Below, in pieces: positions 12,000 to 23,780 of a stretch of 64,000 nt of DNA. Position numbers and translations under genes: made by a program. Source of the stretch: Gnetum montanum (Eukaryota > Streptophyta > Gnetopsida > Gnetales > Gnetaceae). Each line of letters begins with the position of its first letter. Position 1 is the first letter of the stretch. The notes beneath the pieces were generated by a model that saw only the letters and a program-made list of their open reading frames with translations, was not told the origin of the DNA and did no database searches. The stretch is taken from the NCBI GenBank assembly GCA_015680685.1, contig MNCI01037704.1, positions 1 through 64,000 on the forward strand. Reading direction: 5' to 3'.

Positions 12000-14900
12000 T
12001 TAAAATTTTAAATTTTGGACAATGGACCCCACCATATGACTTCTCTCTTAGCCTAAAAACTACATCAACATTGGGGTTTTGATTCCTTCAACACTTAGAA
12101 ACTTGTCCAAGCCTTAACCCCCATGCATCCACACTAGGAATACCATGCCTAGTGTGAATACATGTCTCCCACCTCATAGAAACCTTAAAACCAAACTTTC
12201 TTGGCATTTTTGGTAGCTACAACACCCCCCCTCCATGTATTTAAATTTGGGCTTGAAAAGGGGGTTGGACCTTATCAAAATTGGACACCTTGGGTTTTCA
12301 AGCTAGGGCAAAAATACCTAGTGTGTATCCATTCTTTCTTTCAAACACCCATCTAGCCTAAGTTTGACCCCCAAAGTGGACCCACATGACCTAGGACCCC
12401 TCTAATCATCCTTGGAAATCCTGAAACCTCACCAAATCCAATCAAAAGTACTCAAAAACTAAGGATTTGGTGGTTCCATGTTGGGGGAGGCATCATCCAT
12501 GCTAATCATCCTAGCCTCAACATGCATGAATGTGGAAATGATCAAAACTACATAAATCAGCTACCTAGTAGCTATTTTTCAAGCCTAACACTCCCTCATA
12601 GCCTTTAGTAGCCTAATTTGACATTTAGACAAGTTGATTTTCCATCCATAGCCTATTCCACATTGATAAACCTCTTCCCTCCATGCTACCTAGGATGGAG
12701 ATAGCTTAGAAACCTAGGGGTCATGTAAGAAAACCTCATTTATGACCTAAAATAGCCAAATGACCTACACTGGTGATCCCTAGACCCTACTAGGACCTTT
12801 TAGACCTTTCAAATGTCTCAAAAGTAGTTTAAAATGGTATAAAACTACCATCCCTCTTTCATCCATGTTGGGGCCATCATACCCAACATGGAAGAAGAGG
12901 GTTTTATTACATGAGATACTTAGGAACCTCCAAAATGCTAGATTTTGACACCAAGTATCGACCAATGATACTGACAACCCTAAAGGCTAGCATGCATGGT
13001 TGATTCTATATCAAACTGGCCTAGATATGATATTCTTGGTTCATCCATGCTAGGGGAGACATCTTCCATGCTAGATAGTATAGAAATATTATGGATGCAA
13101 CTAGGAAGGTTAGTAGGAATTCCCAAATGCATCAAAATGACATCAAATTACCTTACACTAGTAGCAAAACCTTGATAGCACTTCCAAAAGCCACCAAAAT
13201 GTCAAAAATCAACAAAACACAATCCCATAAGATTCATCCATGCTGAGGTAGAACCTCATTGACATTAAGCATCCTAGCCATAGTGTGCATGAAGGGGAAA
13301 AATTAAAACTATTGAAATTTTCATGAAAACTAACTTCCACAAGCAACTCAACCCTTCTAGAAGCCACCAGACTTCTAGAATTCAATTGAAATAGTCCAAA
13401 CTTGTTCCCCTTGAATTCTCCATATTGAGAGAGATCCCATCGATGCTAAGCATCCTAGCCCTAGCGTGGATGGAGGTAAGAAGCCTAAAAACCACCTAAA
13501 AATTGTTAACGTGATTAGATTTTAACTCTAGGTATCAACAATCAATACTAGTAATCCTAGAGACCCACATGCATGGCTAGAAATCACACAAAGTAGTAAA
13601 AAGTAGAGTCCCTTAGTTCTTACATGTTAACAGCCATCTCTTCAATACTAGCTAGCATAGAAACAATGGGGAACTTAAGGATGACTTAAGAAAATCACTT
13701 AGATAACTCAAATAGACACTGGACAACCTTGTGTACATCCTAGGACCATGTTTTCACCTTCCAAGATCCTCAAACACTACAAAATTAAGGATCTTGGAAG
13801 CACATCAACCAGGTTTGAGGATCAAAAATCTGCTCCCCTTGATCTTCCTATATGGATCCACGTTGGGCATTCCATCCTTACCATGGAAAAAATAGGAAAG
13901 CTTAAAAAAAACACTTAGGAACACCGAAAATTACCAAATTTTGATATGAAACCCTAGCCCTTGATCCTAGTAACTCTAGGAGTTGACATGCATAGTCGAT
14001 TGTGATCAAAATTTTCCTAGATCTAGTATTCTTATTTCATACATTTTAGAAAAGGCTCCTTCCATGTTGAAAATCATGGAAACAAGGAGATGAAGTTCCC
14101 TTTCCACTTTTCGTGATAGGATGGCACTACTAGACACCAAAAAACTATGCTAGAGAAGCCTAGGACCCTCTAGCCTTGAGGTTATGCTTGTTTGATTTTA
14201 TTTTGGCCTTCAAAACTTCATCCCCATAGTCTTCCACACTAGAGCAACTCCCTCAGTGTGGAAACAGGGGGATGAAAACTTAGATACCATTAAATGACCT
14301 ATAAACATGACCATAATTAGACAGAAACTTGGAAAATCATGATCTACAATCCTAAGAGCCTATAAACCTCGTTGATGTGCTTCCAACCCATCCCAAAGTG
14401 ATGAGTGGTGAGGTACCACTACACTCAACCATATGAACATGAGTGTGTATGCATGATCTAGTCAAACTCTATAAACAAACTAGTTGTGGTATCTAGATAG
14501 TTACACATTGATTGTAGTTCATTGTCTTTCCACCTAGCCTAGTATTTGATTTGCCACATATGGTTTAGTCTAGAGTGAGGTGAATGATGGTATCATAAAC
14601 TAATGCTACTCCTAGAGATGATGGGGAAAAAATTACTTGAGCACTACTAGATATGCTATTGGGTTACCAAGTAGTTACACTTAAATGTTCATGATTAAAT
14701 TGTACTCATTCCACATTAACAATCGGAAGTGTAATTTCCAATAAAGGAAATATTAATTAAAAATACAATAATAAATAATTAACAATTAAAGTAATTAAAA
14801 GCTAAATGAATGCTTCAATGATTGAGTAATCTCAATCTTTGTTGCCAATCATGTGTGTGTCTAAGTACGTCACACTCGAACAAAGGTTTCGTACAATTAC

Positions 14901-15620
14901 AATCATCACATTGTGGGCATGCACTAGGGAAAGTAATCTAACTCCTACAGAAACAAACTATAAGAGCTTCACTACAACTTGAACAAAAGGTGCCATAAAT
15001 GTGGCGGGTGCATGCATATTTATAGTGAAAAATGGACTCTGCATTGATGAGGCCATGTCAACACATGTAAAGATGAGTCGACAGGGTCACGTTGACATAG
15101 TTACGTCGACAAAGCCTCGTCGACATAGCCTAGCTGATGCAGTAGGCTTCATCACAAAGTCATAGAACAAGTGCATCCACATCCTTCCATGATGGAGCCA
15201 TCATGTTCAACATGGAAAATGGGGCAAAGTAATTTGAACTAATTTTGACACTCAAAATTGACTTAAATGACCTCACAATGAAGCTAGAGAATGCATAACT
15301 CCTAGATCTACATTCTAGTAGTTAATTTAACCTTCCTTTTTAGCTTTTATTTGTATCCTTCATGTTGGTACCCCTCCTAGAAACATTCATCAACATGAAA
15401 GAAAGGTGGTAAAGTTTCAAAACCTAATTTTTGGCCTTTATTGACCTTTAAAGTACCCAATTTTGACAAATATGGCCTTGCATTACCTTGGGAAGGCCCT
15501 CGAACTTCAATTTTTCACCTTTAGATGCTCCAAGATATACTTTCCTTCATTTTCACACTAATAACCACTCCTTCCATGCTAGCTAGCATGGAAATAATGG
15601 GGATCCAACATGGAAGCCTT
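12000..15620. repeat. Degenerate tandem array, period about 195 bp
   Basis: A recurring phrase of the type CCATGCTAGGGGAGACATC...CATGCTA...CATGGAAA marks each unit. It is visible near 12480, 12860, 13040, 13240, 13425, 13630, 13855, 14045 and 14245, and again near 15190, 15365 and 15570. Spacing is about 180-225 bp. Copies are very diverged, mostly by C-to-T and G-to-A changes. The array is split by the solo LTR at 14399-15154. Related words (AGCATGGAAG, AGTGTGGAAA) form a short array in this element's 3' LTR. Confidence 0.6.
14399..15154 (-). mobile_element. Solo LTR of the Athila-like family, with target duplication
   Basis: It begins TGATGAGTGGTGAGGTACC and ends GGCTTCATCA, so it has TG...CA ends with a TGATGA/TCATCA inverted terminus. 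It is flanked on both sides by CAAAG (14394-14398 and 15155-15159), an exact 5-bp target duplication. Length is 756 bp. A solo LTR with an intact target duplication forms by recombination between the two LTRs of one element. Minus orientation is taken from the coding strand of the full relative at 59737. Confidence 0.9.
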
Positions 15621-15989
15621 TAAACCCTTGATTTTTAGGTTTAAATAGCCCAAAAGTAACCCTGATTGATGTCCAAACATACCTTATAACATTGTAACTC
15701 TAAAGAAAGGATCACTAAGGCATAAAACTAGAAACCCTCACTTCTTTTTTGACCTATATTACCCAATTTTTACCATGTGTAGCTTGTTTTGCTTGATTTT
15801 GCCTTATTACATGATGTTTTGACTTATTTTTTGCCTTGTGTTGCATTGTTGACCTTCTAGACCTAGTATAGAATTTACATAGTCTTATATTTTCTTTATT
15901 TGCCTTATTATAGTATTATTTACCTCTATTTATCCTTGTTTTGGTATCAAATTGTGTGGTTTAGCCTTCCTTAACCATAATTTGGCACC

Positions 15990-16055
15990 ATGTGATGATG
16001 GCCCACAATGGTCTTAAACTAGCATCATGACGAGCTAAGGCCTAAAACTGGAAAC
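15990..16055. repeat. Tandem repeat island 2 (GGCCTTAAACTAGCA core)
   Basis: Two degenerate copies: GGCCCACAATGGTCTTAAAC followed by TAGCATCATGA, then AGCTAAGGCCTAAAACTGG. The core matches island 1 (6055-6240) and island 3 (19790-19955). It lies about 230 bp before the RT coding block. Confidence 0.65.
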
Positions 16056-16289
16056 ACTATGCCCCTTGTTGACCATTTGTAGCCTTATTTCTAATAATTC
16101 CCTTATTTGGCCCTTATTTCACTTTTTTGCTTGCTTTTATCCTATTTATAGCCTTGGATGATCTTGTTTGCATTAGAATAGCATGTATTTGCATAATTTT
16201 ATAGTATTTTAGCATTGTTTATTTACTTTTATCCAAGTGCCACTTAATATGCTTTTTGTTGACATGTAGGACCAAAGTATGAGTACTTG

Positions 16290-17500
16290 GAAGTATACTA
16301 GCTTGAATTTGTGCCTACATTGACTCTATGATGATATAGAATGGTATATTGACCCTGATTGCTTAAATCTTGAGCTTGAGAGTCATGTTGACTACATAGC
16401 CTTAATAGAGAAACCTCTAGAATTTCCTGAAAACCTAGTTAAAACCCTTGACATATAGGTGGGCAACATAACTAAATACTCCCTAGTTGAGGTTCATATC
16501 ACAACACATGGTGAGGAGAAAACATTTAAACTAATTTTTTCATTGAAACCTCAATAGACTCAAGACATCATCAAGGTACTACAAGGTAATATTAAGGTCT
16601 TTACCTAGTCATATGAATATATGCTAGGTCTAGACCCATATTTAGTCTAACACAATATCATACTAGATCCTAGCATTAGACTAATTAAGAAAAATGTATG
16701 CAAAATTAGACCTAATTTTGCCTTGGAAGTTCATGATGAGATCTCAAAGCTCTACTAAGTTGGTTTCATTAGGGTTGTCAACTATGCAGAATGGATGTCC
16801 AATATAATCGTAGTCCATAAGAAAAATATGAGTATCCATATTTGCATCAATTTTTGAGACCTAAATAAAGAGAATATCAAGGATGACTTCCCTTTACCTA
16901 TTATTGATTAACTTATCAATACTATGGTTGGACATGCCTTGTTTCTCTTTATGGATGGATTCTTGGGATACAACCAAATTTGGATCAACCCAAAGCACCA
17001 ATTTATCATGACCTTCATGATCCCTTGGGGTACTTTTGCTATACTATGATGTCCTTTGGCCTTAAGAATGCAAGTGCAATATATTAACAAGTCATAACCT
17101 AATCTTTAGTGATTACATGCTAGGTTTTCTCAATAACTATGTAGACGATATAGCTGTTATGTCCAAAGTGACCAATGACCATGCTAATGACCTAGATCTT
17201 GTGCAAAAAATAATGCATCAAGTACAAGCTTAGGCTCAACCCTAAGAAATATTTCTTTGGTGTCAATACTAGTAAGATGCTTGGCTTTGTAGTATGTAAA
17301 GCACAGATACATGTCAATCGTAACAAGGTTAAGTCCATATCCAAATTAGTAGTACCTACCAACCTTAACGAGCTTAAGGGATTACTAGGCAAATTACAAC
17401 TTATTCATAGGTTTATCGCTAGGCTTATGGATAAGTTACAACCCATGCAACACTTTCTTAAGAAAGAGGTTCACTAGGAGTGGATGACTCAATGTCAAGT
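16290..17500 (+). pseudogene. pol: Tat-lineage gypsy reverse transcriptase (broken)
   Basis: The reverse transcriptase copies element RNA into DNA. Motifs appear in order: the pre-RT segment EYMLGLDPYLV, then ILDPSIRLIKKNVCKIRPNF, EWMSNIIVVHKKN, DDFPLPIID, LFLFMDGFLGYNQIWI (the Tat/Athila FMDGxSGYNQI signature), WGTFAIL, NYVDDIAVMSK with the YVDD catalytic pair intact (about 17140), LNPKKYFFGVNTSKMLGFVV (frame-shifted) and LLGKLQLIHRFIARLMDKL. About ten stops or frameshifts are visible, for instance TAA in place of CAA. It begins just after tandem island 2. Confidence 0.9.
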
Positions 17501-17960
17501 GGCCTTTAAAAACCTTAAGAAAAATTTGGCATAACTATCAATAGTCTATCCTCTATAAGAGGGTAAACCATTTTACATCTATCTCACCATCTTTGACATG
17601 TCCATTGCCTCTCTACTTTGTCAAAATTTGATGATGGAGTAGAGATGCCATTGTACTACCTTAGCCATGCATTATTTTCATATGAGACTTGATACATGGA
17701 AGTGGAGAAGTATTGTCTAGCACTAGTCTTCTCATTGAATAAGTTAAAACACTGCCTCTTTAAAAACCATGTCAACATCATTTGTAAAGATAACATACTG
17801 AGATCCATAATGATCAACATCTACGAAAGTAGCCATATAGCCTGATGGAAAGCCATAACCATAGCATTTTGCCTGCATTGCATCTCTCAATTATCAATGA
17901 AAGCTCAATCTATTGCCATCTGTATAACTCACAATATCACCTATTGATGACCAACAAACC
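17501..17960 (+). pseudogene. Ty3-type RNase H domain of the Tat element (broken)
   Basis: This block follows RT directly. Recognisable pieces are GKPFYIYLTIFDMSIASLL, RCHCTTLAMHYF-type sequence (HYPLYYLSRAL in relatives) and KYCLALVFSLNKLKHC, the family's ExxxLAVVFAxxKxRHYL helix. It is degenerate, with frameshifts near 17640 and 17700. Confidence 0.7.
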
Positions 17961-17999
17961 ATAGATCCTAAGTTCTCTAATGAACACATTAATGCTATT

Positions 18000-18430
18000 A
18001 GCCAAGTGCCTGAGGACTATGAGGCAATCATGCACTTTGAAGGAGCTTCAACTACCCATGAGGCTAGTGCAGCTACCATCATAACATTCCCATCTAGTGA
18101 AACCTAATCCTTCACCTATCATTTCAAGTTTTCATGTAGCAACAACATAGTAGAGTATGAGGGTTTGATTAGAGGGATGATGGTAGCTCATGAACTAGGA
18201 ATTAGATGCTGAACAATCAAATTCAATTCTCAACTTCTAATTAACCAAGTGACTAAGGTCTCTGTGTGTAAACACAAACACTTACAACCTTATTGTGACC
18301 TAGGGAAGAAAATGTTACAACAATCCTTAGATGCTGATATATAACACATATCCCAAAACAAGAATGATAAAGCCAATGCCATTTCAAGGTTAGCCTTCAA
18401 TGTGGCACTATGGATTGTGTTGTTCCCATC
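18000..18430 (+). pseudogene. Second, archaeal-type RNase H (Tat-lineage marker)
   Basis: Motifs MHFEGASTTHEAS, then SCSNNIVEYEGLIRGMMVAH, ELGIR, NSQLLINQV and NDKANAISRLAF match the extra RNase H domain that distinguishes the Tat lineage from other plant gypsy elements. The catalytic-type acid in NNIVEYEGL is kept. The family's MxFDGA is MHFEGA here, and its GDSQLVINQ is FNSQLLINQ, so a catalytic aspartate is lost there. One TAG is visible after SSET. The domain lies between RNase H and integrase, as in the family. Confidence 0.85.
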
Positions 18431-18639
18431 ACTTTGAACATTAAGGATACCTTTGTGGTCATCATTCATACTGATCCTACCATGGAATGGTATGAAAATA
18501 TAAAATTTTAGCTTATTCATGGAGAGTCCTCACAAGGCTTGACTACTACTCAATAGAATGTTGTATGCAAACAATTGAAATAGTATGTCATCATAGGTGA
18601 TAACACATTATGTAAACAATCTTGCAATGGCATATTACT

Positions 18640-19740
18640 AAAGTGCTTATGTAAAACTAAAGCTAGAATAGTCCTAAAGAAGGTTCACAAGGGTGTTTGT
18701 GGAGGACATATAGGACCTAGAGCTATGATCATTAAGATTAGATGGTCAGGCTATTACTAGCCCTATATGGAAAGTGACTACTTGTAGAATGTTAAATGTT
18801 GTGACACATGCTAATGTCATAGCAACCTCATACACATACAATTGATTAAGTTCCATACTACTTAGATAACTTGGTTGTTTCAATGATGGGGTTTGGATAT
18901 CATTAGATCTAAGTCTTCTGTGGGACATAGATTCATCATCACCATAATCAAATACTTTACCAAGTGGGTTGAAGCTATTTCCCTAAGGAAGACTACATCC
19001 AAACAAGTCTATAAATTTATTCTAAATAACATTGTAGCCTATTTTTGCATACCCATGACCATAGTCATATACAATGGACCACAATTTAGTAGCCAAGAAA
19101 CAAAGGATTTCTATCATGACCTAGGCATTAAGCATTCCTTCTAGTCACCTTATTACCCTCAATCTAATGGACAAGAAGAAGCAAGCAACAAGGGCATCAT
19201 CAACTTGCTCAAGAAAATTCTCAATAACAACAAGAAAAATTGGCATGAGCAACTTGTCTATGAACTTTGGGCCTATCGTACAACTTACTATACACCAATT
19301 GATGTAACACCTTATAGCTTGGTTTATGATTTTAAAGCTATTTTACCTCTTGAATTGCATGTGCCATCACTTTGAGTGGCTCTAAATGACTTCATAAAAT
19401 ACAAGAAAAGTAAGGAGATGTAGACAATGGACATGGACTCAATTGAGAAGTAATGCATACAAGTGCTTACTCATTTTGAACAATATCAAGAAAGGTAGAA
19501 GTAACAACACCACCATAACTTGACCAAGTCTAAGATCAAGAAAGTTGACCTAGTCCTCAAAGCTATTTGTGAGTATGTAGATAAATTCTCAACCAATTGG
19601 GAATAGTCCTTCCTTATCACTAGAGCCTATGGCAATAGAGCATTTAGAATTTCTAACATCAATGGGAATGAGTTGGATAATCTAGTTAATCATTCCTATC
19701 TAAAGTCATATTACATGTAGCCAATGACCATCAACAAGCA
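18640..19740 (+). pseudogene. Tat-lineage gypsy integrase (broken)
   Basis: The integrase inserts the cDNA into the genome. The zinc-binding domain is visible as HKGVCGGHIGPRAMIIKI, then GYY and CCDTC. The catalytic core starts at GLDIIRSKSSVGHRFIITII, then YFTKWVEAISLRKTTSKQV. The second catalytic aspartate (TDNG in relatives) is changed to IYNGPQFSS. The glutamate is kept in SNGQEEASNKGIINLLKKIL. The C-terminal part reads LWAYRTTYYTP, then TPYSLVY and a late segment ending NELDNLVNHSYLKSYY. Several TAGs interrupt it. Confidence 0.9.
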
Positions 19741-19789
19741 AGCCTACTTTAACATAATCTATTGAGTCCTTAAACTATTAATATGACCT

Positions 19790-19955
19790 ACCAAGACCTA
19801 AAATTGGTGTAAACATAGCCTCCTAAGGCCTTATACTAATAATACAGGCTACCAAGGCCTTAAACTAGTCCCACAGTCCACTATGACCTTAAGCTAGCAC
19901 CACAGCCTGCCACAACCTTAAGCTAGTACCATGGCCTTAAACTAGCAACATTGGT
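19790..19955. repeat. Tandem repeat island 3 (about 29-bp unit)
   Basis: About six copies of GGCTACCAAGGCCTTAAACT plus AGTCCCACA, imperfect. The core is shared with islands 1 and 2. It lies about 50 bp after the end of the integrase frame, closing the pol block. Confidence 0.8.
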
Positions 19956-20496
19956 CAACTCGGTGAATTGATTTTGTTATTCTATGTGGGATATATGCAT
20001 TTAAATATTATAACATGCTCTATTTGCTTGGTTTTCTTCTACTCTTGGAGTTGTGTTTGTAGGATGAAGCGTAGGACCATCATAAGGGTACAACTCATTA
20101 TGGTAGCAAGTCACCATGAAAATGTGATGTGCATGATTTGGTAAGTTTGTCCTACTTTGTCAAGAGTGCTTGTACCATTGACCACCCTCTAGAAACACTC
20201 CTTGAGCCCAACCCTATAGCCTAATTATGACCTTCCAAACCTTGGAAAACAATGTTGACCTCTTTTTGCCACTCATGTATAATAGTCATATGATACCTCT
20301 TCATCATGCTCCAACCTCAAGTCCATTTAAATGTAACATAGCTCATTGAGTGGAAGAACTATTAAGTCCATCAAGCATAAAACATCTGACTTCAATGGAA
20401 AAAACAAGTTCATTGAATGTAATGCAACTTAGTCAATGGAAAAACCATATCAAGCCAACCATGGAAATGAGACCCAATGAAGGTCTGACCCAATAG
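19956..20496. other. Untranslated stretch between pol and the 3' LTR
   Basis: No coding signal. It contains a loosely repeated CAATGGAAAAA word (20390-20500), with the polypurine tract at its end. Confidence 0.5.
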
Positions 20497-20510
20497 AAAA
20501 AAAGGGGGAG
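20497..20510 (+). other. Polypurine tract of the Tat element
   Basis: AAAAAAAGGGGGAG lies immediately before the TG of the 3' LTR. This is the expected position for plus-strand DNA priming. Confidence 0.85.
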
Positions 20511-22262
20511 TGAAGTGATTAGGTCCTCAAATGCATTTGCTGACTAACCAACACTTCAAAACATGTTAATACCACACTATAGTCATTATTTCAACACTTG
20601 TAATGCATTTTTAGCCTTCATGATCATCTTCATAATGATCACTATCATCATCTCATCATAGTCTTACCCCATCATCACAAGCACTCTTCAACATGGTTTG
20701 ACATGATTGGCTCAAGAATGAATAGGGAACATTAGTGGTGGACCTATAGTGGTGTTTTATATTCTTTGTTGATGCCTCTTAGGTTAATCCTCTAGACACC
20801 AACAAAGAGGGACCATTGAAACACCACAAAACATTGCATGTTGTAACTAATTTCCATCATGTAGCCCTCACCCCATAAAACCTACAGCAAAACTTTGTTG
20901 TAAATGTGATGATTTTAACCCATGGAGGAAAATATTGCATGCTTCATACTTTCAAGATTGAAAAATGTATTGTAAGCAATCAAAGCCTCATTTCCCAAGG
21001 TAAAGAGTCACCTAGTATCTATATTTCGGCTTTGGGTGGGGGGATGTCAAAAATGCCTTTTGGGATGCCAAAAATGGCAATTTGATGGGTTTCATGGAGG
21101 GCATACACTTTTCTAAGCTAGAAACACCTACAATGGTAAACCTCATCTACCCTAAGCATGGAGGGATAAAACCTCCCCGCTCAGCATGGAAGCCTTTCCC
21201 CTCAGTGTGGAAAATTTACCTCTTAACATGGAAGTTTTTTCCTAGCATGGAGTCCCCATCTCAAGCATAGAAACAACATCCCCCTACTCTGGAAGCAACA
21301 TAAGCAAGATTTCTACACTCCATTAACTTCAAGGTTGACCAACCACTTTAGCATGGAAGATTGAAGGTCTACATATAAGATCTACCTCCAACATAGAAGG
21401 TGTGCCCTCATTACTATTTATAGTAAATGGAAAGACCATGGGTTTTGGCACTTACTATATATGGTAAACCCCCAAATTTGGGCACCCATCTCACCTATAC
21501 AAGGTAGAAATTTGTTGCAATTTTCAGCTAAACTGTTAGCCAATTTGTAGCAAAAATCATGGCCCAAAACCTATAAAATCAAAACATCAACACCCTTTCA
21601 AGGTTTCACACATTGGCATTTTGAGCACATAGTGCTTTTAACTTCCAAGAGCTCTTAAAACCTTGCAAAAATGCAACTTCTTGAAGCCTCTCAATGTGGA
21701 ACCCTGCAACCCTATTACCCCCTTTATTATCCCCTCTTAGAATTGTGCATTTTTGGTTTCAATGCTACATTTCTAGGATCCCCAACTCCCAACATGTAGT
21801 AGTTTTGTAGCCATAAATCCCCTACTTTTCTCATCTCCCATTAGTGTACAATATTGTAGATCTAAATTTTGCAGTAGAGAAGGTTCGATTACATCAAGAG
21901 TGGCTGAGTACCTAAATCATGAAGTGGATCACATCAGCTTCAATGGGTTCTAAACTCCTACCCAGGTGAACACCTTTTTTCTCTCTTTAGAGAAACTTTT
22001 GTACACATCCTTCAACTTATTCATTAATTATGTAAATAAATTTTTAAAATTTTAGTTTGTATGCAATATAGTTTGCTTTTGGTTTCCAGATCTGCATTCT
22101 TGCTATTTGCATCATTCATTTTGCATTTTGTAAGTCCTTGGGTGATTTGCCATACCTTTAAGGGCACCTTGAATTCCATTTTTCAAAGGTCTTGGGGATT
22201 TTGAGTTGAGGCTACTATGCTAGATCTTTCATTTTTCTAGTGATTGATTTTTCTACTTGAAA
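20511..22262 (+). repeat. 3' LTR of the Tat element
   Basis: It starts TGAAGTGATTAGGTCC right after the polypurine tract. It ends near 22262, where similarity to the 5' LTR stops and RNase H codons of another element resume. Length is about 1.75 kb. A TATATATGG box is at about 21453. At 21149-21290 there are six or so short units of the type AGCATGGAAGCCTTTCCCCT, about 20-28 bp each. The terminal dinucleotide is eroded (GAA where the 5' copy has GCA). Confidence 0.85.
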
Positions 22263-23780
22263 CAATAAATGAACTAAAAGTCCAAGATTAAGTCATTGGT
22301 GTTTTTTTCTACAAGAATTTGATTTGGTGATTCATGATAATAAGAAATATGAAAATTTAGTGGTAGATGATTTGTCCATATTGGAGAATAATGTAGATTT
22401 GGAGACATCTCACGCATTTAATGATTCATTTTCAAATGAGCAATTGTTTGCCTATTGGGCTATGTTTGTTATTTCTAAGGTTCCAAATCCTTTGTATGCA
22501 AATATTGCTAATTATTTAGCTCTATAAAAACCAAAAAATTCTTGGACTAAAGGATTGAGACATGCCTTCATCATCAAGGCACAATAGTTCATTTGGAAGG
22601 ATCCATTCTTGCATAAGATTTGCAGATATCATATCATTTGACAATGTCTACCAAAACAAGAACAATAAGAGGTAATTGCTTTCAACCATGATGGAATGTG
22701 TAGAGGTCTCTTTGTAGGTAAGAAAACTTAATACAAAACTCTCCATGATAGCTTTTATTGTCCTACTTTATTTAAAGATAGTTATGAATATTTTAAGAGA
22801 TGTGATCAATTCTAGTGAATGGGAGAACTCAAAGATGATAAGAAATGCCATTATTACCTATCTCAATGGAGTGTGAACCCTTTGATTGTTGGATCATAGA
22901 TTTCATTGGCCCTTTTCATTCAAGAGACTCTTGTAAGTAATGGATTTTGGCAAAAGCAACTAGGCACGATGATGTTAAAACATTAGTTAGGTTCTTATGA
23001 GAAGACTTATTTTCATGCTTTGGACACCCATGATCATAATTACTGATTAAGGCACACATTTTGTTAATGATATAATGGAGAATTTATTACACAAAGTAGG
23101 AATTACACATTGTATTTCTACTACCTATCATCCACAATCAAATGATTTAGTTGAAAGTATGAATAAGGAAATCAAAAAAATTCTGGAGAAAGTTGTAGGA
23201 AAGAATAGAATAAATTAGTCTTATCATTTTCTAGATGCATTATGGACTATTCGTACATCATTTAAGTCATCTCTTATATTTACCTAGTACGAACTAGTAT
23301 TTGGTAAGCAATGTTTTGTTTCCACTTTGATACAAAATAAGTCCTTTCAAATGCAATGGTAATTAAAAATGAACATGGACTAATGTATTTCTACTAATTT
23401 ATTAACTTTGAACCATTTAGATGAAGATCAAATGAATGCTTTAGATAGGCAATGTTTGTATAAGAAAAAGATGAAAATATGGCATGACAAGAAGATAATG
23501 AGGAAGTTATTCTCAAAAACTGATTTAGTGTTATTATGTAGTATGAGGGTAAAACATTTTGTTGGTAAATTAGTATCAAAATGGTAAGGACCTTTCAGAG
23601 TTATTAAGGTCTCAGGTAATGGCACTATTGACATTTCTAGGTCTAGTAGTTTTGAGTCTTTTTGTGTGAATGGTCAATGACATACATATTATTTTGGACA
23701 AAATCCCTTCCTTAATAATATGAAAATTACCTTATCTAATTCTTCTTCTCAGCAAGCTAAGAATAGTTTGATCACTGACT
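22263..23780 (+). pseudogene. pol: RNase H tail and integrase of a second gypsy element (broken)
   Basis: Coding sense begins at the Tat LTR boundary with the RNase H end: KSPRL, then FLQEFDLVIHDNKKYENLVVDDLSILENN (in pieces). Integrase follows: the zinc-finger stretch NHDGMCRGLFVGKKT, then FYCPTLFKDSYEYFKRCDQF; the first catalytic aspartate in CWIIDFIGPFHSRDS; the second in IIITD before a TAA that replaces CAA; the glutamate in VESMNKEIKKIL; RTSFKSSLIF; and a C-terminal block with VKHFVGKLVSKW, GPFRVIKVSGNGTIDIS. The motifs fit the Athila-type side of plant gypsy. RT and everything upstream are displaced beyond the left window edge by the Tat insertion. Confidence 0.85.
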
